A stretch of DNA of 64,000 nt from NCBI GenBank assembly GCA_041879415.1, contig CP090853.1, forward strand, positions 180,705 to 244,704. Direction: 5' to 3'. Shown here in pieces: positions 27,080 to 37,454 of the stretch. Below the pieces are notes generated by a model, which worked only from the letters and a program-made list of their open reading frames with translations, made no database searches and had not been told where the DNA came from. Made by a program: the position numbers and the translations under genes. The stretch comes from Vibrio chagasii (lineage in GTDB: Bacteria; Pseudomonadota; Gammaproteobacteria; Enterobacterales; Vibrionaceae). Each line of letters begins with the position of its first letter. The stretch's first letter is position 1.

Positions 27080-27529
27080 ATGTCTACAAAGTTTCGCATT
27101 CTAGTTTTAAATGGCCCAAACCTTAACCTGTTAGGCCTAAGAGAACCGGCACACTACGGCTCTCAAACACTTGACCAGATTATTAGCTCACTAACCGAGC
27201 AAGCGAAAACACAAGATGTTGAGCTATCGCACTTACAGTCAAATCGTGAGTATGAACTGATCGAAGCTATCCATAGTGCATATCAAGATATTGATTTCAT
27301 TATCATCAACCCAGCAGCCTTTACACATACCAGTGTGGCGTTGCGTGATGCACTACTTGGTGTAGCGATCCCATTTATTGAAGTGCACCTATCGAATGTT
27401 CACGCACGTGAACCTTTTAGGCACCACTCTTACCTCTCAGATAAAGCAGAAGGGGTAATCTGTGGCTTAGGCGCACAAGGCTACCAATTTGCTTTGACTG
27501 CTGCGATTCACAAGTTGCAGTCAAAATAA
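27080..27529 (+). CDS. aroQ: Type II 3-dehydroquinate dehydratase
   Basis: Removes water from 3-dehydroquinate in the shikimate pathway; dodecameric cytoplasmic enzyme. It has 149 residues from ATG 27080 ([19 protein letters not shown]). The 16-codon extension from 27032 is outside the family. Catalytic features are NGPNLNLLG with the following GxREPxxYG loop (Tyr), [16 protein letters not shown], and [18 protein letters not shown] with the catalytic His. The aroQ-accB-accC order is conserved in gammaproteobacteria. Confidence 0.96.
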   Translation: MSTKFRILVLNGPNLNLLGLREPAHYGSQTLDQIISSLTEQAKTQDVELSHLQSNREYELIEAIHSAYQDIDFIIINPAAFTHTSVALRDALLGVAIPFIEVHLSNVHAREPFRHHSYLSDKAEGVICGLGAQGYQFALTAAIHKLQSK

Positions 27530-27601
27530 CGAACATAACCGAACTAATAGACACCAGCTCTAGTCATAGAGCATGGTTAATTAACAAAAGAGAAAGAAAC
27601 G

Positions 27602-28069
27602 ATGGATATTCGCAAAATCAAAAAGCTGATCGAATTGGTTGAAGAGTCTGGTATCGCAGAACTAGAAATCTCTGAAGGTGAAGAGTCAGTACGCATCAGC
27701 CGCAACGGCACTGCACCTGTAGCAGCACCAATTCAATACGCAGCAGCTCCGGCTCCAGCAGCGGCACCAGCTCCTGCAGCAGCTCCAGCTCCAGCGGCGG
27801 CTCCAGAAGCAGCTGAAGCTCCAGCAGCAGTAACTGGCCACCAAGTTCTTTCTCCAATGGTTGGTACGTTCTACGGCGCACCAAGCCCAGACGCAAAACC
27901 ATTCGTAAAAGTTGGTCAACAAGTTAACGCTGGCGACACACTATGTATCGTTGAAGCAATGAAGATGATGAACCAAATCGAAGCTGATAAGTCTGGTGTT
28001 GTAACTGCAATCCTTGTTGAAGACGGCCAACCAGTTGAGTTCGACCAAGCTCTAGTAATTATCGAATAA
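27602..28069 (+). CDS. accB: Biotin carboxyl carrier protein of acetyl-CoA carboxylase
   Basis: Carries the biotin that shuttles carboxylate between AccC and AccAD in fatty acid synthesis. It has 155 residues. The N-terminal helical part is followed by an Ala/Pro-rich flexible linker (about 40-78). The biotinyl domain has Lys121 in VEAMKMM as the attachment site for BirA (encoded at 59140). accC follows after 15 bp. Confidence 0.97.
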   Translation: MDIRKIKKLIELVEESGIAELEISEGEESVRISRNGTAPVAAPIQYAAAPAPAAAPAPAAAPAPAAAPEAAEAPAAVTGHQVLSPMVGTFYGAPSPDAKPFVKVGQQVNAGDTLCIVEAMKMMNQIEADKSGVVTAILVEDGQPVEFDQALVIIE

Positions 28070-28084
28070 TAGAGAAGCCTCATT

Positions 28085-29428
28085 ATGTTAGATAAATTAG
28101 TAATCGCGAACCGTGGTGAGATTGCACTACGTATTCTGCGAGCATGTAAAGAGCTAGGCATTAAAACGGTTGCTGTTCACTCAACAGCTGACCGTGACCT
28201 TAAGCACGTACTGCTAGCAGACGAAACCATTTGTATCGGTCCTGCTCGTGGTATCGATAGCTACCTAAACATCCCTCGTATCATCAGCGCAGCTGAAGTT
28301 ACGGGCGCTGTTGCTATCCACCCTGGTTACGGCTTCCTATCTGAAAACGCAGACTTCGCTGAACAAGTTGAACAAAGCGGTTTCATTTTCGTTGGTCCTA
28401 AAGCAGAAACTATCCGCATCATGGGTGACAAAGTTTCAGCAATCACGGCAATGAAGAAAGCAGGCGTACCTTGTGTACCTGGTTCTGACGGTCCGCTAAA
28501 CGACGACGAAGCAGCAAACAAAGCACATGCTAAGCGCATTGGCTACCCAGTGATCATCAAGGCGTCTGGCGGCGGCGGCGGTCGTGGTATGCGTGTTGTT
28601 CGCACTGAAGGTGAACTAACAGAAGCAATCGCAATGACACGTGCTGAAGCAAAAGCATGTTTCAACAACGACATGGTTTACATGGAGAAATTCCTAGAAA
28701 ACCCACGTCACGTTGAAGTACAAGTAATTGCTGACGGTCAAGGCGGTGCTATCCACCTTGGTGAGCGTGACTGTTCAATGCAGCGTCGTCACCAGAAGGT
28801 TGTTGAAGAAGCGCCAGCTCCAGGTATCACTGAAGAGATGCGTAAATACATCGGTGAACGTTGTACTCGTGCATGTCTAGAAATCGGCTACCGCGGTGCA
28901 GGTACATTTGAATTCCTATACGAAAATGGCGAATTCTACTTCATCGAAATGAACACTCGTATTCAAGTAGAGCACCCAGTAACAGAGATGGTAACTGGCG
29001 TTGACCTAATCAAAGAGCAACTACGTGTTGCTGCTGGTCAACCTCTATCTTTCACGCAAGACGATATCAAGATCAAAGGTCACGCGATCGAATGTCGTAT
29101 CAACGCGGAAGATCCAGAGAAGTTCCTACCTTCACCTGGTAAGATTGAGCGCTTCCACGCTCCTGGTGGTATGGGCGTTCGTTGGGACTCTCACATCTAC
29201 ACTGGCTACACAGTTCCACCACACTACGATTCAATGATCGGTAAGCTAATCACTTACGGTGAGAACCGTGATGTTGCGATTTCTCGTATGAAGAACGCAC
29301 TAGGTGAGATGATTGTAGAAGGCATCAAAGTAAACATCTCTCTACAAGAGTCGATCATGAACGACGAGAACTTCCAACACGGTGGTGCAAACATCCACTA
29401 CCTTGAGAAGAAACTTGGTCTTCAATAG
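28085..29428 (+). CDS. accC: Biotin carboxylase subunit of acetyl-CoA carboxylase
   Basis: ATP-dependent carboxylation of biotin on AccB. It has 447 residues, typical length. The ATP-grasp features are [14 protein letters not shown] (glycine-rich lid) near 159-172, EAPAPG and the catalytic [22 protein letters not shown] region near 285-305 (in pieces). It forms the accBC operon. Confidence 0.98.
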   Translation: MLDKLVIANRGEIALRILRACKELGIKTVAVHSTADRDLKHVLLADETICIGPARGIDSYLNIPRIISAAEVTGAVAIHPGYGFLSENADFAEQVEQSGFIFVGPKAETIRIMGDKVSAITAMKKAGVPCVPGSDGPLNDDEAANKAHAKRIGYPVIIKASGGGGGRGMRVVRTEGELTEAIAMTRAEAKACFNNDMVYMEKFLENPRHVEVQVIADGQGGAIHLGERDCSMQRRHQKVVEEAPAPGITEEMRKYIGERCTRACLEIGYRGAGTFEFLYENGEFYFIEMNTRIQVEHPVTEMVTGVDLIKEQLRVAAGQPLSFTQDDIKIKGHAIECRINAEDPEKFLPSPGKIERFHAPGGMGVRWDSHIYTGYTVPPHYDSMIGKLITYGENRDVAISRMKNALGEMIVEGIKVNISLQESIMNDENFQHGGANIHYLEKKLGLQ

Positions 29429-29467
29429 AAACTAGCCTCGTGTAATTTGTTCTTAAATGAACAAAAT

Positions 29468-29495
29468 AAAATGCTCACTTTGGTGGGCATTTTTT
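29468..29495 (+). terminator. Intrinsic terminator after accC
   Basis: Stem AAAATGCTCAC / GTGGGCATTTT with loop TTTG, followed by a T run. Confidence 0.88.
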
Positions 29496-29617
29496 GTTTT
29501 TAAGCGTCCAAAAAACGCAATCAATATTCCCCATTATATTCCTTGGGGTTTTGGTGAATTTGCTCATATTTTCTGCTAGACTCGCCATCCAATTTTTCTC
29601 ATATAGAAGATTCAGCC

Positions 29618-30505
29618 ATGCCTTGGATTCAAATCAAGCTTAATGCTACCAATGAAAATGCCGAACAAATCGGCGACATGTTAATGGAAGAGACTGGTGC
29701 TCTATCTGTAACTTTCCTGGATGCACAAGATACCCCTGTATTTGAGCCTCTGCCGGGTGAAACTCGCCTTTGGGGTGACACTGACATTCTTGCGCTTTAC
29801 GACGCTGAGATTGATACAGGTGTCGTTCTAGCGCAGATTAAAGCAAGCAACATGTTCCCTGCAGACTTTGCTCATAAAGTTGAGCAAATTGAAGACAAGG
29901 ATTGGGAACGTGAATGGATGGACAACTTCCACCCAATGAAGTTTGGTGAGCGTTTATGGATTTGCCCAAGCTGGCGCGATATCCCTGAACCTGACGCGGT
30001 AAACGTAATGCTAGACCCTGGCCTTGCATTCGGTACTGGCACTCACCCAACAACAGCATTGTGTCTTGAGTGGCTTGAAGGATTAGATCTGACAGGCAAA
30101 ACCGTTATCGACTTCGGTTGTGGCTCAGGCATCCTAGCGATCGCAGCGATCAAACTAGGCGCAGCAAAAGTTATCGGGATCGACATTGATCCTCAAGCAC
30201 TACTAGCATCAAAAGACAACGCAGAGCGCAATGGCGTTGCAGAGCAACTTGAGGTGTTCTTGCCACAAGATCAGCCTGAAGGCTTGCTAGCAGACGTTGT
30301 CGTTGCCAACATTCTTGCCGGTCCACTGCGCGATCTTTCAGGCATCATTAAAGGCTTAGTTAAGCCAAATGGTGTGCTTGCGATGTCGGGTGTTTTAGAT
30401 ACACAAGCGGAAGATGTTGCGACTTATTATCGTGATGAGCTTCACATTGATCCGATTATCGAGCAGCAAGAGTGGTGTCGAATCTCTGGTCGCAAGCAAG
30501 GCTAG
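29618..30505 (+). CDS. prmA: Ribosomal protein L11 methyltransferase
   Basis: Trimethylates lysines and the N-terminus of L11 (rplK is also in this window). It has 295 residues. The N-terminal substrate-recognition domain is followed by a class I SAM domain with [16 protein letters not shown] and a [10 protein letters not shown] motif IV. It has its own promoter region. dusB follows 140 bp downstream behind a separate promoter. Confidence 0.96.
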   Translation: MPWIQIKLNATNENAEQIGDMLMEETGALSVTFLDAQDTPVFEPLPGETRLWGDTDILALYDAEIDTGVVLAQIKASNMFPADFAHKVEQIEDKDWEREWMDNFHPMKFGERLWICPSWRDIPEPDAVNVMLDPGLAFGTGTHPTTALCLEWLEGLDLTGKTVIDFGCGSGILAIAAIKLGAAKVIGIDIDPQALLASKDNAERNGVAEQLEVFLPQDQPEGLLADVVVANILAGPLRDLSGIIKGLVKPNGVLAMSGVLDTQAEDVATYYRDELHIDPIIEQQEWCRISGRKQG

Positions 30506-30580
30506 ACAAGACTTTGGGCGCTAATTGATTGAATTTTATGCAAATTACAAAAACAAATTGTAAATGCTCAAATATTAGTC

Positions 30581-30609
30581 TTTTCACGCAGCGAAAAAAT
30601 GCGTAAAAT
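30581..30609 (+). promoter_or_regulatory. dusB-fis promoter with GC-rich discriminator
   Basis: -35 TTTTCA (30581-30586), 17-bp spacer, -10 TAAAAT (30604-30609), then GCGCGCCC. The GC-rich discriminator is the mark of stringently controlled, growth-rate-dependent promoters, as for fis in E. coli. Confidence 0.75.
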
Positions 30610-30644
30610 GCGCGCCCTTGCTGGTACAGAACTGTGATGACGTT

Positions 30645-31613
30645 TTGAAAATCGGAAATTATCAACTTAAGAACAATCTAATCGTCGCTCCAATGGCTGG
30701 CGTAACGGATAGACCATTCCGTGAGTTGTGTCTTCGCTACGGTGCGGGGATGGCAGTCAGTGAAATGATGTCCTCCAATCCAAAGGTTTGGAAAACGTCG
30801 AAGTCTCAGCAGCGTATGGTACATGAAGGCGAATCGGGCATTCGTTCAGTACAAATCGCTGGTGCAGATCCACAGCTTATGGCCGAGGCTGCGCAATTCA
30901 ATGTAGATAACGGTGCGCAAATCATCGATATCAACATGGGTTGTCCAGCAAAAAAAGTGAATAAGAAGCTTGCGGGCTCTGCCCTACTTCAGTATCCAGA
31001 CCTCATTGAAGAGATCTTGAAAGCTGTAGTAAACGCAGTCGACGTTCCAGTAACGTTAAAGACTCGTACAGGCTGGGATACAGATAACAGAAACTGTGTC
31101 CAAATCGCTAAAATAGCCGAAGACTGCGGCATACAGGCACTTGCCCTTCACGGGAGAACTCGCGCTTGTATGTACAAAGGTGAGGCAGAATACAAACACA
31201 TTAAAGCGGCGAAACAAGCTGTATCTATTCCGGTTATTGCTAACGGTGATATCGATAGCCCGGAAAAAGCGAAGTTTGTGCTGGAGTACACCGGCGCTGA
31301 CGCTTTAATGATTGGTCGTCCTGCCCAAGGTCGTCCATGGATTTTTAACGAAATCCTACACTATTTGGAAAACGGCACCACGATGGACCCACTCCCGATT
31401 TCGGAAGTGAAAGACATCATGCTTGGCCATGTTCACGCTCTACATGAATTTTATGGAGAGTTTTTAGGCCCTCGCATCGCTCGTAAGCATGTGGGTTGGT
31501 ACCTAAAAGAACATGAACAAGCGAGTGAGTTTCGCCGTACCTTCAACGCACTCGAAGCAGGTGATCTGCAGCTTGAGGCGTTAGAAGGTTATTTTGATAA
31601 CGTTGCACCATAA
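30645..31613 (+). CDS. dusB: tRNA-dihydrouridine synthase B
   Basis: FMN-dependent reductase that makes dihydrouridine in tRNA. I chose the TTG at 30645 ([25 protein letters not shown], 322 residues). The next upstream in-frame start, TTG 30618, lies at or next to the predicted transcription start and would leave no ribosome site. Motifs are [14 protein letters not shown], the catalytic Cys in [16 protein letters not shown], and LALHGRTR for FMN phosphate. It is the first gene of the dusB-fis operon. Confidence 0.93.
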   Translation: MKIGNYQLKNNLIVAPMAGVTDRPFRELCLRYGAGMAVSEMMSSNPKVWKTSKSQQRMVHEGESGIRSVQIAGADPQLMAEAAQFNVDNGAQIIDINMGCPAKKVNKKLAGSALLQYPDLIEEILKAVVNAVDVPVTLKTRTGWDTDNRNCVQIAKIAEDCGIQALALHGRTRACMYKGEAEYKHIKAAKQAVSIPVIANGDIDSPEKAKFVLEYTGADALMIGRPAQGRPWIFNEILHYLENGTTMDPLPISEVKDIMLGHVHALHEFYGEFLGPRIARKHVGWYLKEHEQASEFRRTFNALEAGDLQLEALEGYFDNVAP

Positions 31614-31636
31614 TTACGAGAAGAGCTAGACCGAAT

Positions 31637-31933
31637 ATGTTCGAACAAAATCTGACTTCAGAAGCATTGACAGTGACTACAGTAACATCACAAGACCAAA
31701 TCACGCAGAAACCACTACGTGATTCAGTGAAAGCATCATTGAAAAACTACCTTGCTCAATTAAACGGTCAAGAAGTCAGCGAGTTATACGAACTAGTATT
31801 AGCTGAAGTTGAACAGCCACTACTAGACACCATCATGCAGTACACTCGCGGTAACCAAACTCGCGCAGCAACTATGATGGGTATCAACCGCGGTACTCTT
31901 CGCAAGAAACTTAAAAAATACGGCATGAACTAA
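31637..31933 (+). CDS. fis: DNA-binding protein Fis
   Basis: Growth-phase nucleoid protein and activator of rRNA and tRNA promoters. It has 98 residues. The C-terminal HTH (about 73-96: [20 protein letters not shown], in part) is essentially identical to enterobacterial Fis. The N-terminal beta-hairpin arm is more variable. It is translated from the dusB-fis mRNA. Confidence 0.98.
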   Translation: MFEQNLTSEALTVTTVTSQDQITQKPLRDSVKASLKNYLAQLNGQEVSELYELVLAEVEQPLLDTIMQYTRGNQTRAATMMGINRGTLRKKLKKYGMN

Positions 31934-31969
31934 TCGTTCTTTCGTAATTAATTGAATTGAAAGCCAAGC

Positions 31970-32005
31970 TCATTCATTGAGTTTGGCTTTTTTTTGGCTT
32001 GTAGA
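31970..32005 (+). terminator. Intrinsic terminator after fis
   Basis: A 13-bp stem AAAGCCAAGCTCA / TGAGTTTGGCTTT (one G-U pair), loop TTCAT, then T run. Confidence 0.92.
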
Positions 32006-32063
32006 TTGGAAAACGAAGAAATGGGTAATGAGAGATAGGCTTTCCTTTAAACTAATGAGCCTA

Positions 32064-32495
32064 TCAGCTACAACAACGGCCTTTTTCAACATTTTCTGAA
32101 TCTAGTGCAGCCAGAATCGAACAATGGCTAGCGTTGTCATCTATGTGGCCACAACACGCATCGTTAATCTTTTTAAGCGCAGTGCGAATCTTGGTTAACT
32201 CAGTAATCTTCTCATCAATCATCTCCAACTTGGCGGTGGTGATGGACTTCACTTCGGCACAGCTATGTTGCGTCGCTTCCAAGCGAATCTCGAGCAATTC
32301 TTTAATCTCATCTAAACTAAGCCCCAACTCTTTAGATTTGAGAATAAAGGTCACCTGTTTTTGGTTATTTTCATCATATAGGCGATAACCCGATTCACTG
32401 CGGCTCGCTGGGGCAATCAAATTATTTTTTTCATAAAAGCGTAAGGTATCGGCTGTCACACCGCATCGTTTCGCTAATTCACCGATCTGAAACAT
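32064..32495 (-). CDS. zntR: Zn(II)-responsive MerR-family regulator
   Basis: Metal-sensing activator that in E. coli twists the zntA promoter on binding zinc. It has 143 residues from ATG 32495 (MFQIGELAKRCGVT, with AGGG upstream); the ORF extends eight codons further without support. N-terminal MerR HTH, dimerisation coiled coil, and a metal site with CCGHIDDNASHC, like the CCG...C loop of ZntR, plus Cys76-type HSC. A second CCS ends the protein. No zntA is in the window, so the target is elsewhere. Confidence 0.9.
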   Translation of the reverse strand: MFQIGELAKRCGVTADTLRFYEKNNLIAPASRSESGYRLYDENNQKQVTFILKSKELGLSLDEIKELLEIRLEATQHSCAEVKSITTAKLEMIDEKITELTKIRTALKKINDACCGHIDDNASHCSILAALDSENVEKGRCCS

Positions 32496-32583
32496 GTTTT
32501 TCCCTAATCCTTCGTCCATTTCACAATTAACCTTATCGTTACTTTTTAGGCTGAAATGGCACTTTTCATAATTATTTTTGAGA

Positions 32584-32599
32584 TGCCAAACGATTGCGC
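32584..32599 (+). promoter_or_regulatory. PurR box upstream of purH
   Basis: TGCCAAACGATTGCGC agrees with most of the 16-base PurR consensus ACGCAAACGTTTGCGT, including the central CAAACG and TTGCG. It precedes a probable -10 TAGAAT (32623-32628), so PurR would block the promoter. The mRNA leader up to purH would be about 190 bases; no riboswitch is recognised in it. Confidence 0.7.
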
Positions 32600-32820
32600 G
32601 AGCTTTTTTGTAATAAATTAGTTAGAATCTGCGCCATCAAATTTGGAGTTGGTTATCTTATAGCTTAATCGTAAGACTAACCTCAAAGGTCTTTACCAAA
32701 ACTGGCCAATATTTTATCTCTTACTGGAATCTAGAATAATCCACGTTGAGAAGATAGAAACAAGTTCTTTTTTGGCAAATATCTTTATTTTAACCCCATG
32801 AATTTGAGGAAGATGGAAGC

Positions 32821-34413
32821 ATGAATAACGCTCGTCCAATTCGCCGCGCTCTAATCAGCGTATCAGACAAAACTGGTATCGTTGAATTTGCACAAGCTCT
32901 TGCTAACCGTGGTGTAGATATCCTATCTACCGGTGGCACTGCTCGCCTGCTTGCTGAAAAAGGCATCTCTGTTACAGAAGTATCTGACTACACTGGTTTC
33001 CCAGAAATGATGGACGGCCGTGTTAAGACTCTGCATCCAAAAGTTCATGGTGGTGTTCTAGGCCGTCGCGGCCAAGACGATGACGTGATGGAAACACACG
33101 GTATCAACCCTATCGATATGGTTGTTGTAAACCTATACCCATTCGCAGAAACCGTTGCCAAAGAAGGTTGTACGCTTGCTGACGCTGTTGAGAACATCGA
33201 CATCGGTGGTCCAACAATGGTTCGCTCTGCAGCGAAAAACCACAAAGACGTAACTATCGTTGTTAACGCTCACGACTACGACCGTGTTATCGCTGAAATG
33301 GACGCGAACGAGAAGTCTCTAACACTAGAAACTCGTTTCGACCTAGCTATCGCAGCATTCGAACATACAGCTTCTTACGACGGCATGATCGCTAACTACT
33401 TCGGCACTATGGTTCCATCTTACGGTGAGAACAAGGAAGGTGATGAAGAGTCTAAATTCCCTCGCACGTTCAACCAACAGTTCGAGAAGAAACAAGACAT
33501 GCGCTACGGTGAGAACAGCCACCAAGCAGCAGCATTCTACGTTGAAGCAAACCCTGAAGAAGCATCAGTTTCTACTGCTCGTCAAATCCAAGGTAAAGCT
33601 CTTTCTTACAACAACATCGCTGACACAGATGCAGCACTTGAGTGTGTGAAAGAGTTCGACGAGCCAGCATGTGTGATCGTTAAGCACGCTAACCCATGTG
33701 GTGTAGCACTAGGTGAAAATATCCTAGAAGCTTACGACCGTGCGTTCAAAACAGACCCTACGTCTGCATTTGGCGGCATCATCGCATTCAACCGCGAACT
33801 AGACGCAGCAACAGCAACGGCTATTACTGAGCGCCAATTCGTTGAAGTTATCATTGCTCCTTCTGTTTCTGCTGAAGCAGTAGAAATCGTAGCGGCTAAG
33901 AAAAACCTTCGCCTACTTGAGTGTGGTGAGTGGACAACTAAGACAACTGGCTTTGACGTGAAGCGCGTTAACGGCGGCCTACTGGTTCAAGACCGCGACC
34001 AAGGCATGGTGTCTGAAGATGACCTGAAAGTAGTTTCTAAGCGTCAGCCAACGGCTGAAGAGCTAAAAGATGCCCTATTCTGCTGGAAAGTAGCGAAGTA
34101 CGTGAAATCTAACGCGATCGTTTACTCGAAAGGTGACATGACTATCGGCGTAGGCGCAGGCCAAATGAGCCGCGTTTACTCTGCGAAAATCGCAGGCATC
34201 AAAGCTGCAGACGAAGGTCTACAGGTTGAAGGTTGTGTAATGGCATCAGACGCATTCTTCCCATTCCGTGACGGTATCGACGCGGCTGCAGAAGCTGGCA
34301 TCAAGTGCGTTATCCAACCGGGTGGCTCTATGCGTGATGACGAAGTTATCGCAGCAGCAGACGAGCACGGCATGGCGATGATCTTTACTGGCATGCGTCA
34401 CTTCCGCCACTAA
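32821..34413 (+). CDS. purH: AICAR transformylase / IMP cyclohydrolase
   Basis: Bifunctional enzyme for the last two steps of IMP synthesis. It has 530 residues. The N-terminal MGS-like cyclohydrolase domain has [11 protein letters not shown] and STGGTARLL. The C-terminal transformylase has KHANPCGVA with the catalytic Lys-His pair, and ends GMRHFRH as in E. coli. ATG follows GAGGAAGATGGAAGC. purD follows after 296 bp. Confidence 0.98.
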   Translation: MNNARPIRRALISVSDKTGIVEFAQALANRGVDILSTGGTARLLAEKGISVTEVSDYTGFPEMMDGRVKTLHPKVHGGVLGRRGQDDDVMETHGINPIDMVVVNLYPFAETVAKEGCTLADAVENIDIGGPTMVRSAAKNHKDVTIVVNAHDYDRVIAEMDANEKSLTLETRFDLAIAAFEHTASYDGMIANYFGTMVPSYGENKEGDEESKFPRTFNQQFEKKQDMRYGENSHQAAAFYVEANPEEASVSTARQIQGKALSYNNIADTDAALECVKEFDEPACVIVKHANPCGVALGENILEAYDRAFKTDPTSAFGGIIAFNRELDAATATAITERQFVEVIIAPSVSAEAVEIVAAKKNLRLLECGEWTTKTTGFDVKRVNGGLLVQDRDQGMVSEDDLKVVSKRQPTAEELKDALFCWKVAKYVKSNAIVYSKGDMTIGVGAGQMSRVYSAKIAGIKAADEGLQVEGCVMASDAFFPFRDGIDAAAEAGIKCVIQPGGSMRDDEVIAAADEHGMAMIFTGMRHFRH

Positions 34414-34435
34414 TTTCCTCTTCGTATTTGGCACT

Positions 34436-34519
34436 GTGGCGTCGTTAGCTGCTTTCGCCCACCCCGGTCACATAGCGGGCTATGCTCCCCGGGGATGGGC
34501 TCAATTGCTGCCTAGCCAC
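34436..34519. repeat. Large imperfect palindrome in the purH-purD spacer
   Basis: Arms from GTGGC (34436) to GCCAC (34519) fold around CATAGC-GG-GCTATG, with GCCCA(C/T)CCC matched by GGGGATGGGC. It looks like a repetitive intergenic palindromic element rather than a terminator (no T run). The remaining bases up to purD show nothing recognisable. Confidence 0.55.
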
Positions 34520-34709
34520 ATCACCAACTACTTTGAGCAAAACTTATTTAATTTAGCTAATTTGAAATACTCTTATTTTTAGGAATTTTTCATTTTAGAG
34601 CAAAGCCATATTGATAAGGTCAAGGAGAGCTCGCGGAGTTTATAACTATAAATGAGCAAGCTCGACGCAGAGATTAACAATATGGCGCAGCTATCAAAGG
34701 ATAAATAAA

Positions 34710-35999
34710 ATGAATGTATTGATTATCGGTGCTGGCGGTAGAGAACATGCTTTGGGTTGGAAAGCAGCACAAAACCCAAACGTTGAAACAGTTTTCGTCG
34801 CTCCAGGTAACGCAGGGACTGCACTTGAGCCAAAACTTGAGAACGTAAACATCGGAGTTGAAGACATTGCTGGTCTAGTGGCGTTTGCTCAAGAGAAAAA
34901 AATCGAACTGACTATCGTTGGTCCAGAAGCACCACTGGTTATTGGTGTGGTTGACGCGTTCCGCGAAGTGGGCCTGCCAATCTTTGGTCCAACTCAAGCG
35001 GCGGCTCAGCTAGAAGGCTCTAAAGCATTCACTAAAGACTTCCTAGCTCGTCACGATATCCCAACCGGTTCTTACGCGAACTTCACTGAGATTGAGCCAG
35101 CTATCGCTTATGTTCGTGAGCAAGGCGCACCAATCGTTGTTAAAGCTGATGGCCTTGCCGCTGGTAAAGGCGTTATCGTTGCGATGACTCTTGAAGAAGC
35201 AGAAGACGCAATCAAAGACATGCTAGCAGGCAACGCATTTGGCGAAGCTGGCAGCCGCGTGGTTATCGAAGAGTTCCTTGAAGGCGAAGAAGCAAGCTTC
35301 ATCGTGATGGTTGACGGCTCTAGCGTTCTGCCTATGGCCACCAGCCAAGACCACAAACGTGTTGGCGACAAAGACACTGGTCCTAACACGGGCGGCATGG
35401 GTGCTTACTCTCCAGCTCCAGTGGTAACGCCTGAAATCCACAACCGTATCCTTGAAGAAGTTATCTACCCAACAGTACGTGGTATGGATGCAGAAGGCGC
35501 ACCTTACACTGGTTTCCTTTATGCGGGCCTAATGATCGACGCTGACGGCACTCCGAAAGTTATTGAATACAACTGCCGCTTCGGCGATCCAGAAACGCAA
35601 CCTATCATGATGCGTATGGAGTCAGACCTTGTTGAACTTTGCCTAATGGCTATAGACGAGAAGCTGGACGAAGCAGAATCTAAGTGGGATCCACGTGCTT
35701 CTATCGGTGTTGTTCTTGCGGCTGGCGGCTACCCTGCTGACTACGCAAAAGGTGACGTAATTTCACTGCCAACAAGCGAAGTTGAAGGTCAAAAGATTTT
35801 CCACGCTGGTACTGCAAATAACGAAGCTGGCGATGTTGTGACAAACGGTGGTCGTGTACTTTGTGCAACAGCACTAGGTAACACGGTTTCTGAAGCTCAA
35901 GAGCGTGCTTACGCGCTAACTAAGCAAGTGAGCTGGAATGGTATGTTCCACCGCAATGACATTGGTTACCGTGCGATTGCGCGCGAGCAAGAGCAGTAA
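34710..35999 (+). CDS. purD: Phosphoribosylamine-glycine ligase
   Basis: ATP-grasp enzyme of the second purine step, joining glycine to phosphoribosylamine. It has 429 residues. N-terminal VLIIGAGGREHALGWK, ATP-grasp KADGLAAGKGV, and the signature RFGDPETQP near 290 are visible. The purH-purD order is as in E. coli. Confidence 0.98.
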   Translation: MNVLIIGAGGREHALGWKAAQNPNVETVFVAPGNAGTALEPKLENVNIGVEDIAGLVAFAQEKKIELTIVGPEAPLVIGVVDAFREVGLPIFGPTQAAAQLEGSKAFTKDFLARHDIPTGSYANFTEIEPAIAYVREQGAPIVVKADGLAAGKGVIVAMTLEEAEDAIKDMLAGNAFGEAGSRVVIEEFLEGEEASFIVMVDGSSVLPMATSQDHKRVGDKDTGPNTGGMGAYSPAPVVTPEIHNRILEEVIYPTVRGMDAEGAPYTGFLYAGLMIDADGTPKVIEYNCRFGDPETQPIMMRMESDLVELCLMAIDEKLDEAESKWDPRASIGVVLAAGGYPADYAKGDVISLPTSEVEGQKIFHAGTANNEAGDVVTNGGRVLCATALGNTVSEAQERAYALTKQVSWNGMFHRNDIGYRAIAREQEQ

Positions 36000-36061
36000 T
36001 CACTGTTATCACTCGCTTACTTTCCAATAACAGTAAGTAAATGACAGCAAGCCAAGAATAG

Positions 36062-36090
36062 AAAAAGGCGCCTTAGTGGGCGCCTTTTTT
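36062..36090 (+). terminator. Intrinsic terminator after purD
   Basis: AAAAAGGCGCC / GGCGCCTTTTT with a 6-base loop and a T run. The flanking A run makes it potentially bidirectional for the convergent yjaH. Confidence 0.92.
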
Positions 36091-36159
36091 ATTGTCCGAC
36101 ATACACATGTACAGACTAATAAGTATTTAGCCTACCGTAGGCCAAATGCTTTTAATGAT

Positions 36160-36864
36160 CTATTCGCTACTCTTCAGCAGTGATGGTCTTGCAACACAAT
36201 CATGGCTTTCTTCCGCTAACATCAATAGCTCCTCTACCGTGATTTTTCCTAGTGAGTCACTGCCAAGAAACGCCGCATAACTTTCCACTGATGCCAAACG
36301 GTTAATCACAAAGTTGGGTAAGGCTTGGTTAATATCGATGCTTGAAAACTCTTTACCCGAGCAAGTTTCGAAAGATTGACCGTTCCAATAACCTTGGACC
36401 AATTTGAACCCTTCGTCATTCTGCTTAGCCGTGGTCTCTAAGACCTGTGAGGCTTCTTTCTTATAGTTCTCTAACTGTGAAGAGCGGATAGGTAGAATTT
36501 TGCCAGCAATGCGGTACTGCTGGTACACAGCTTCGCCTGACTTGTTGAAACGTACATGAACACGATATGGGGCCAGTTCATTCGATGCGTTGCGTTGCTC
36601 GCCTTCACGGATAAACTCGCGAAGTACACCTTCCGACCAGGCATAATCAGTTTGATACAAACCGTAATCACCGACGGTAACGTAATCTGCTGATGTATGA
36701 GGTTGCGTGAGCTTGTTGGTCACCCAGTAAAAACTTGTCGCGTCGCCCATGACTTGGCCGCCGGTGTAAGTTTCAAATTGTTCTAGGTTTTTGCGAGGGC
36801 TTGTTGAAGAACAGCCAATGAGAAATGTAGATAATAGTGAAACGAGGAGAAATGCTTTTTTCAT
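36160..36864 (-). CDS. yjaH: DUF1481 lipoprotein YjaH
   Basis: A 234-residue lipoprotein of unknown function. The signal peptide MKKAFLLVSLLSTFLIGC ends at Cys18 in a lipobox (LIGC), with Ser at +2. The rest is soluble and matches the DUF1481 family that stands next to hupA in E. coli and vibrios. It follows hupA on the same strand with a hairpin in between. Confidence 0.85.
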   Translation of the reverse strand: MKKAFLLVSLLSTFLIGCSSTSPRKNLEQFETYTGGQVMGDATSFYWVTNKLTQPHTSADYVTVGDYGLYQTDYAWSEGVLREFIREGEQRNASNELAPYRVHVRFNKSGEAVYQQYRIAGKILPIRSSQLENYKKEASQVLETTAKQNDEGFKLVQGYWNGQSFETCSGKEFSSIDINQALPNFVINRLASVESYAAFLGSDSLGKITVEELLMLAEESHDCVARPSLLKSSE

Positions 36865-36871
36865 AAAAACC

Positions 36872-36904
36872 TGTACCGAGGTGGAATACGACTACCTCGG
36901 TACA
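36872..36904 (-). terminator. Hairpin between hupA and yjaH
   Basis: Perfect 11-bp stem TGTACCGAGGT / ACCTCGGTACA with an 11-base loop. On the minus strand a GG then five T follow, so termination may be partial. Confidence 0.7.
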
Positions 36905-36911
36905 GTTTAGA

Positions 36912-37184
36912 TTATTTCACTGAATCTTTCAGCGCTTTACCTGCAACAAATGCTGGAACGTTTGCAGCAGCGATTTGGATCTCATCACCAGTTTTTGGGT
37001 TACGACCAGTGCGAGCTGCACGGTGGTTTACTTTAAAAGTACCAAAACCAATTAGCTGAACTTGATCGCCATCTTTAAGAGCATCTGTTACACCACCAAG
37101 AGTCGCTTCTAGAGCAGCTTTAGCTTGTGCTTTAGAAAGGTCCGCTTTTTCAGCAATAAAGTCGATTAATTGAGTCTTGTTCAT
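36912..37184 (-). CDS. hupA: DNA-binding protein HU-alpha
   Basis: Histone-like nucleoid protein that bends DNA as a dimer. It has 90 residues. The DNA-binding arm signature [21 protein letters not shown] is visible from about 46 (in parts). The neighbours yjaH and yjaG are as in E. coli. Confidence 0.97.
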   Translation of the reverse strand: MNKTQLIDFIAEKADLSKAQAKAALEATLGGVTDALKDGDQVQLIGFGTFKVNHRAARTGRNPKTGDEIQIAAANVPAFVAGKALKDSVK

Positions 37185-37454
37185 TTTAGGTTTCCCTTCT
37201 TTGTATTTTTGAATTCAATTCACTCTAAAACATAAATGCCCCATCTGGCAAAGGTTTGTCGCCGATCTTTGACTCTAATGCCGTAGTTTTAGCCATAATA
37301 TGAGTAATAACTCACAATTTGTTACTGATTTTATTAAGCAAGCCCTTGTTTAAAAGGGGCTGAGCGCAAAATTAATGATGACCTAGCCACTACTTTTTCT
37401 CTATAATCCACGCTGAATCGCTGATAAAGCGTACAATTTAATTTAAGGGCAAAC

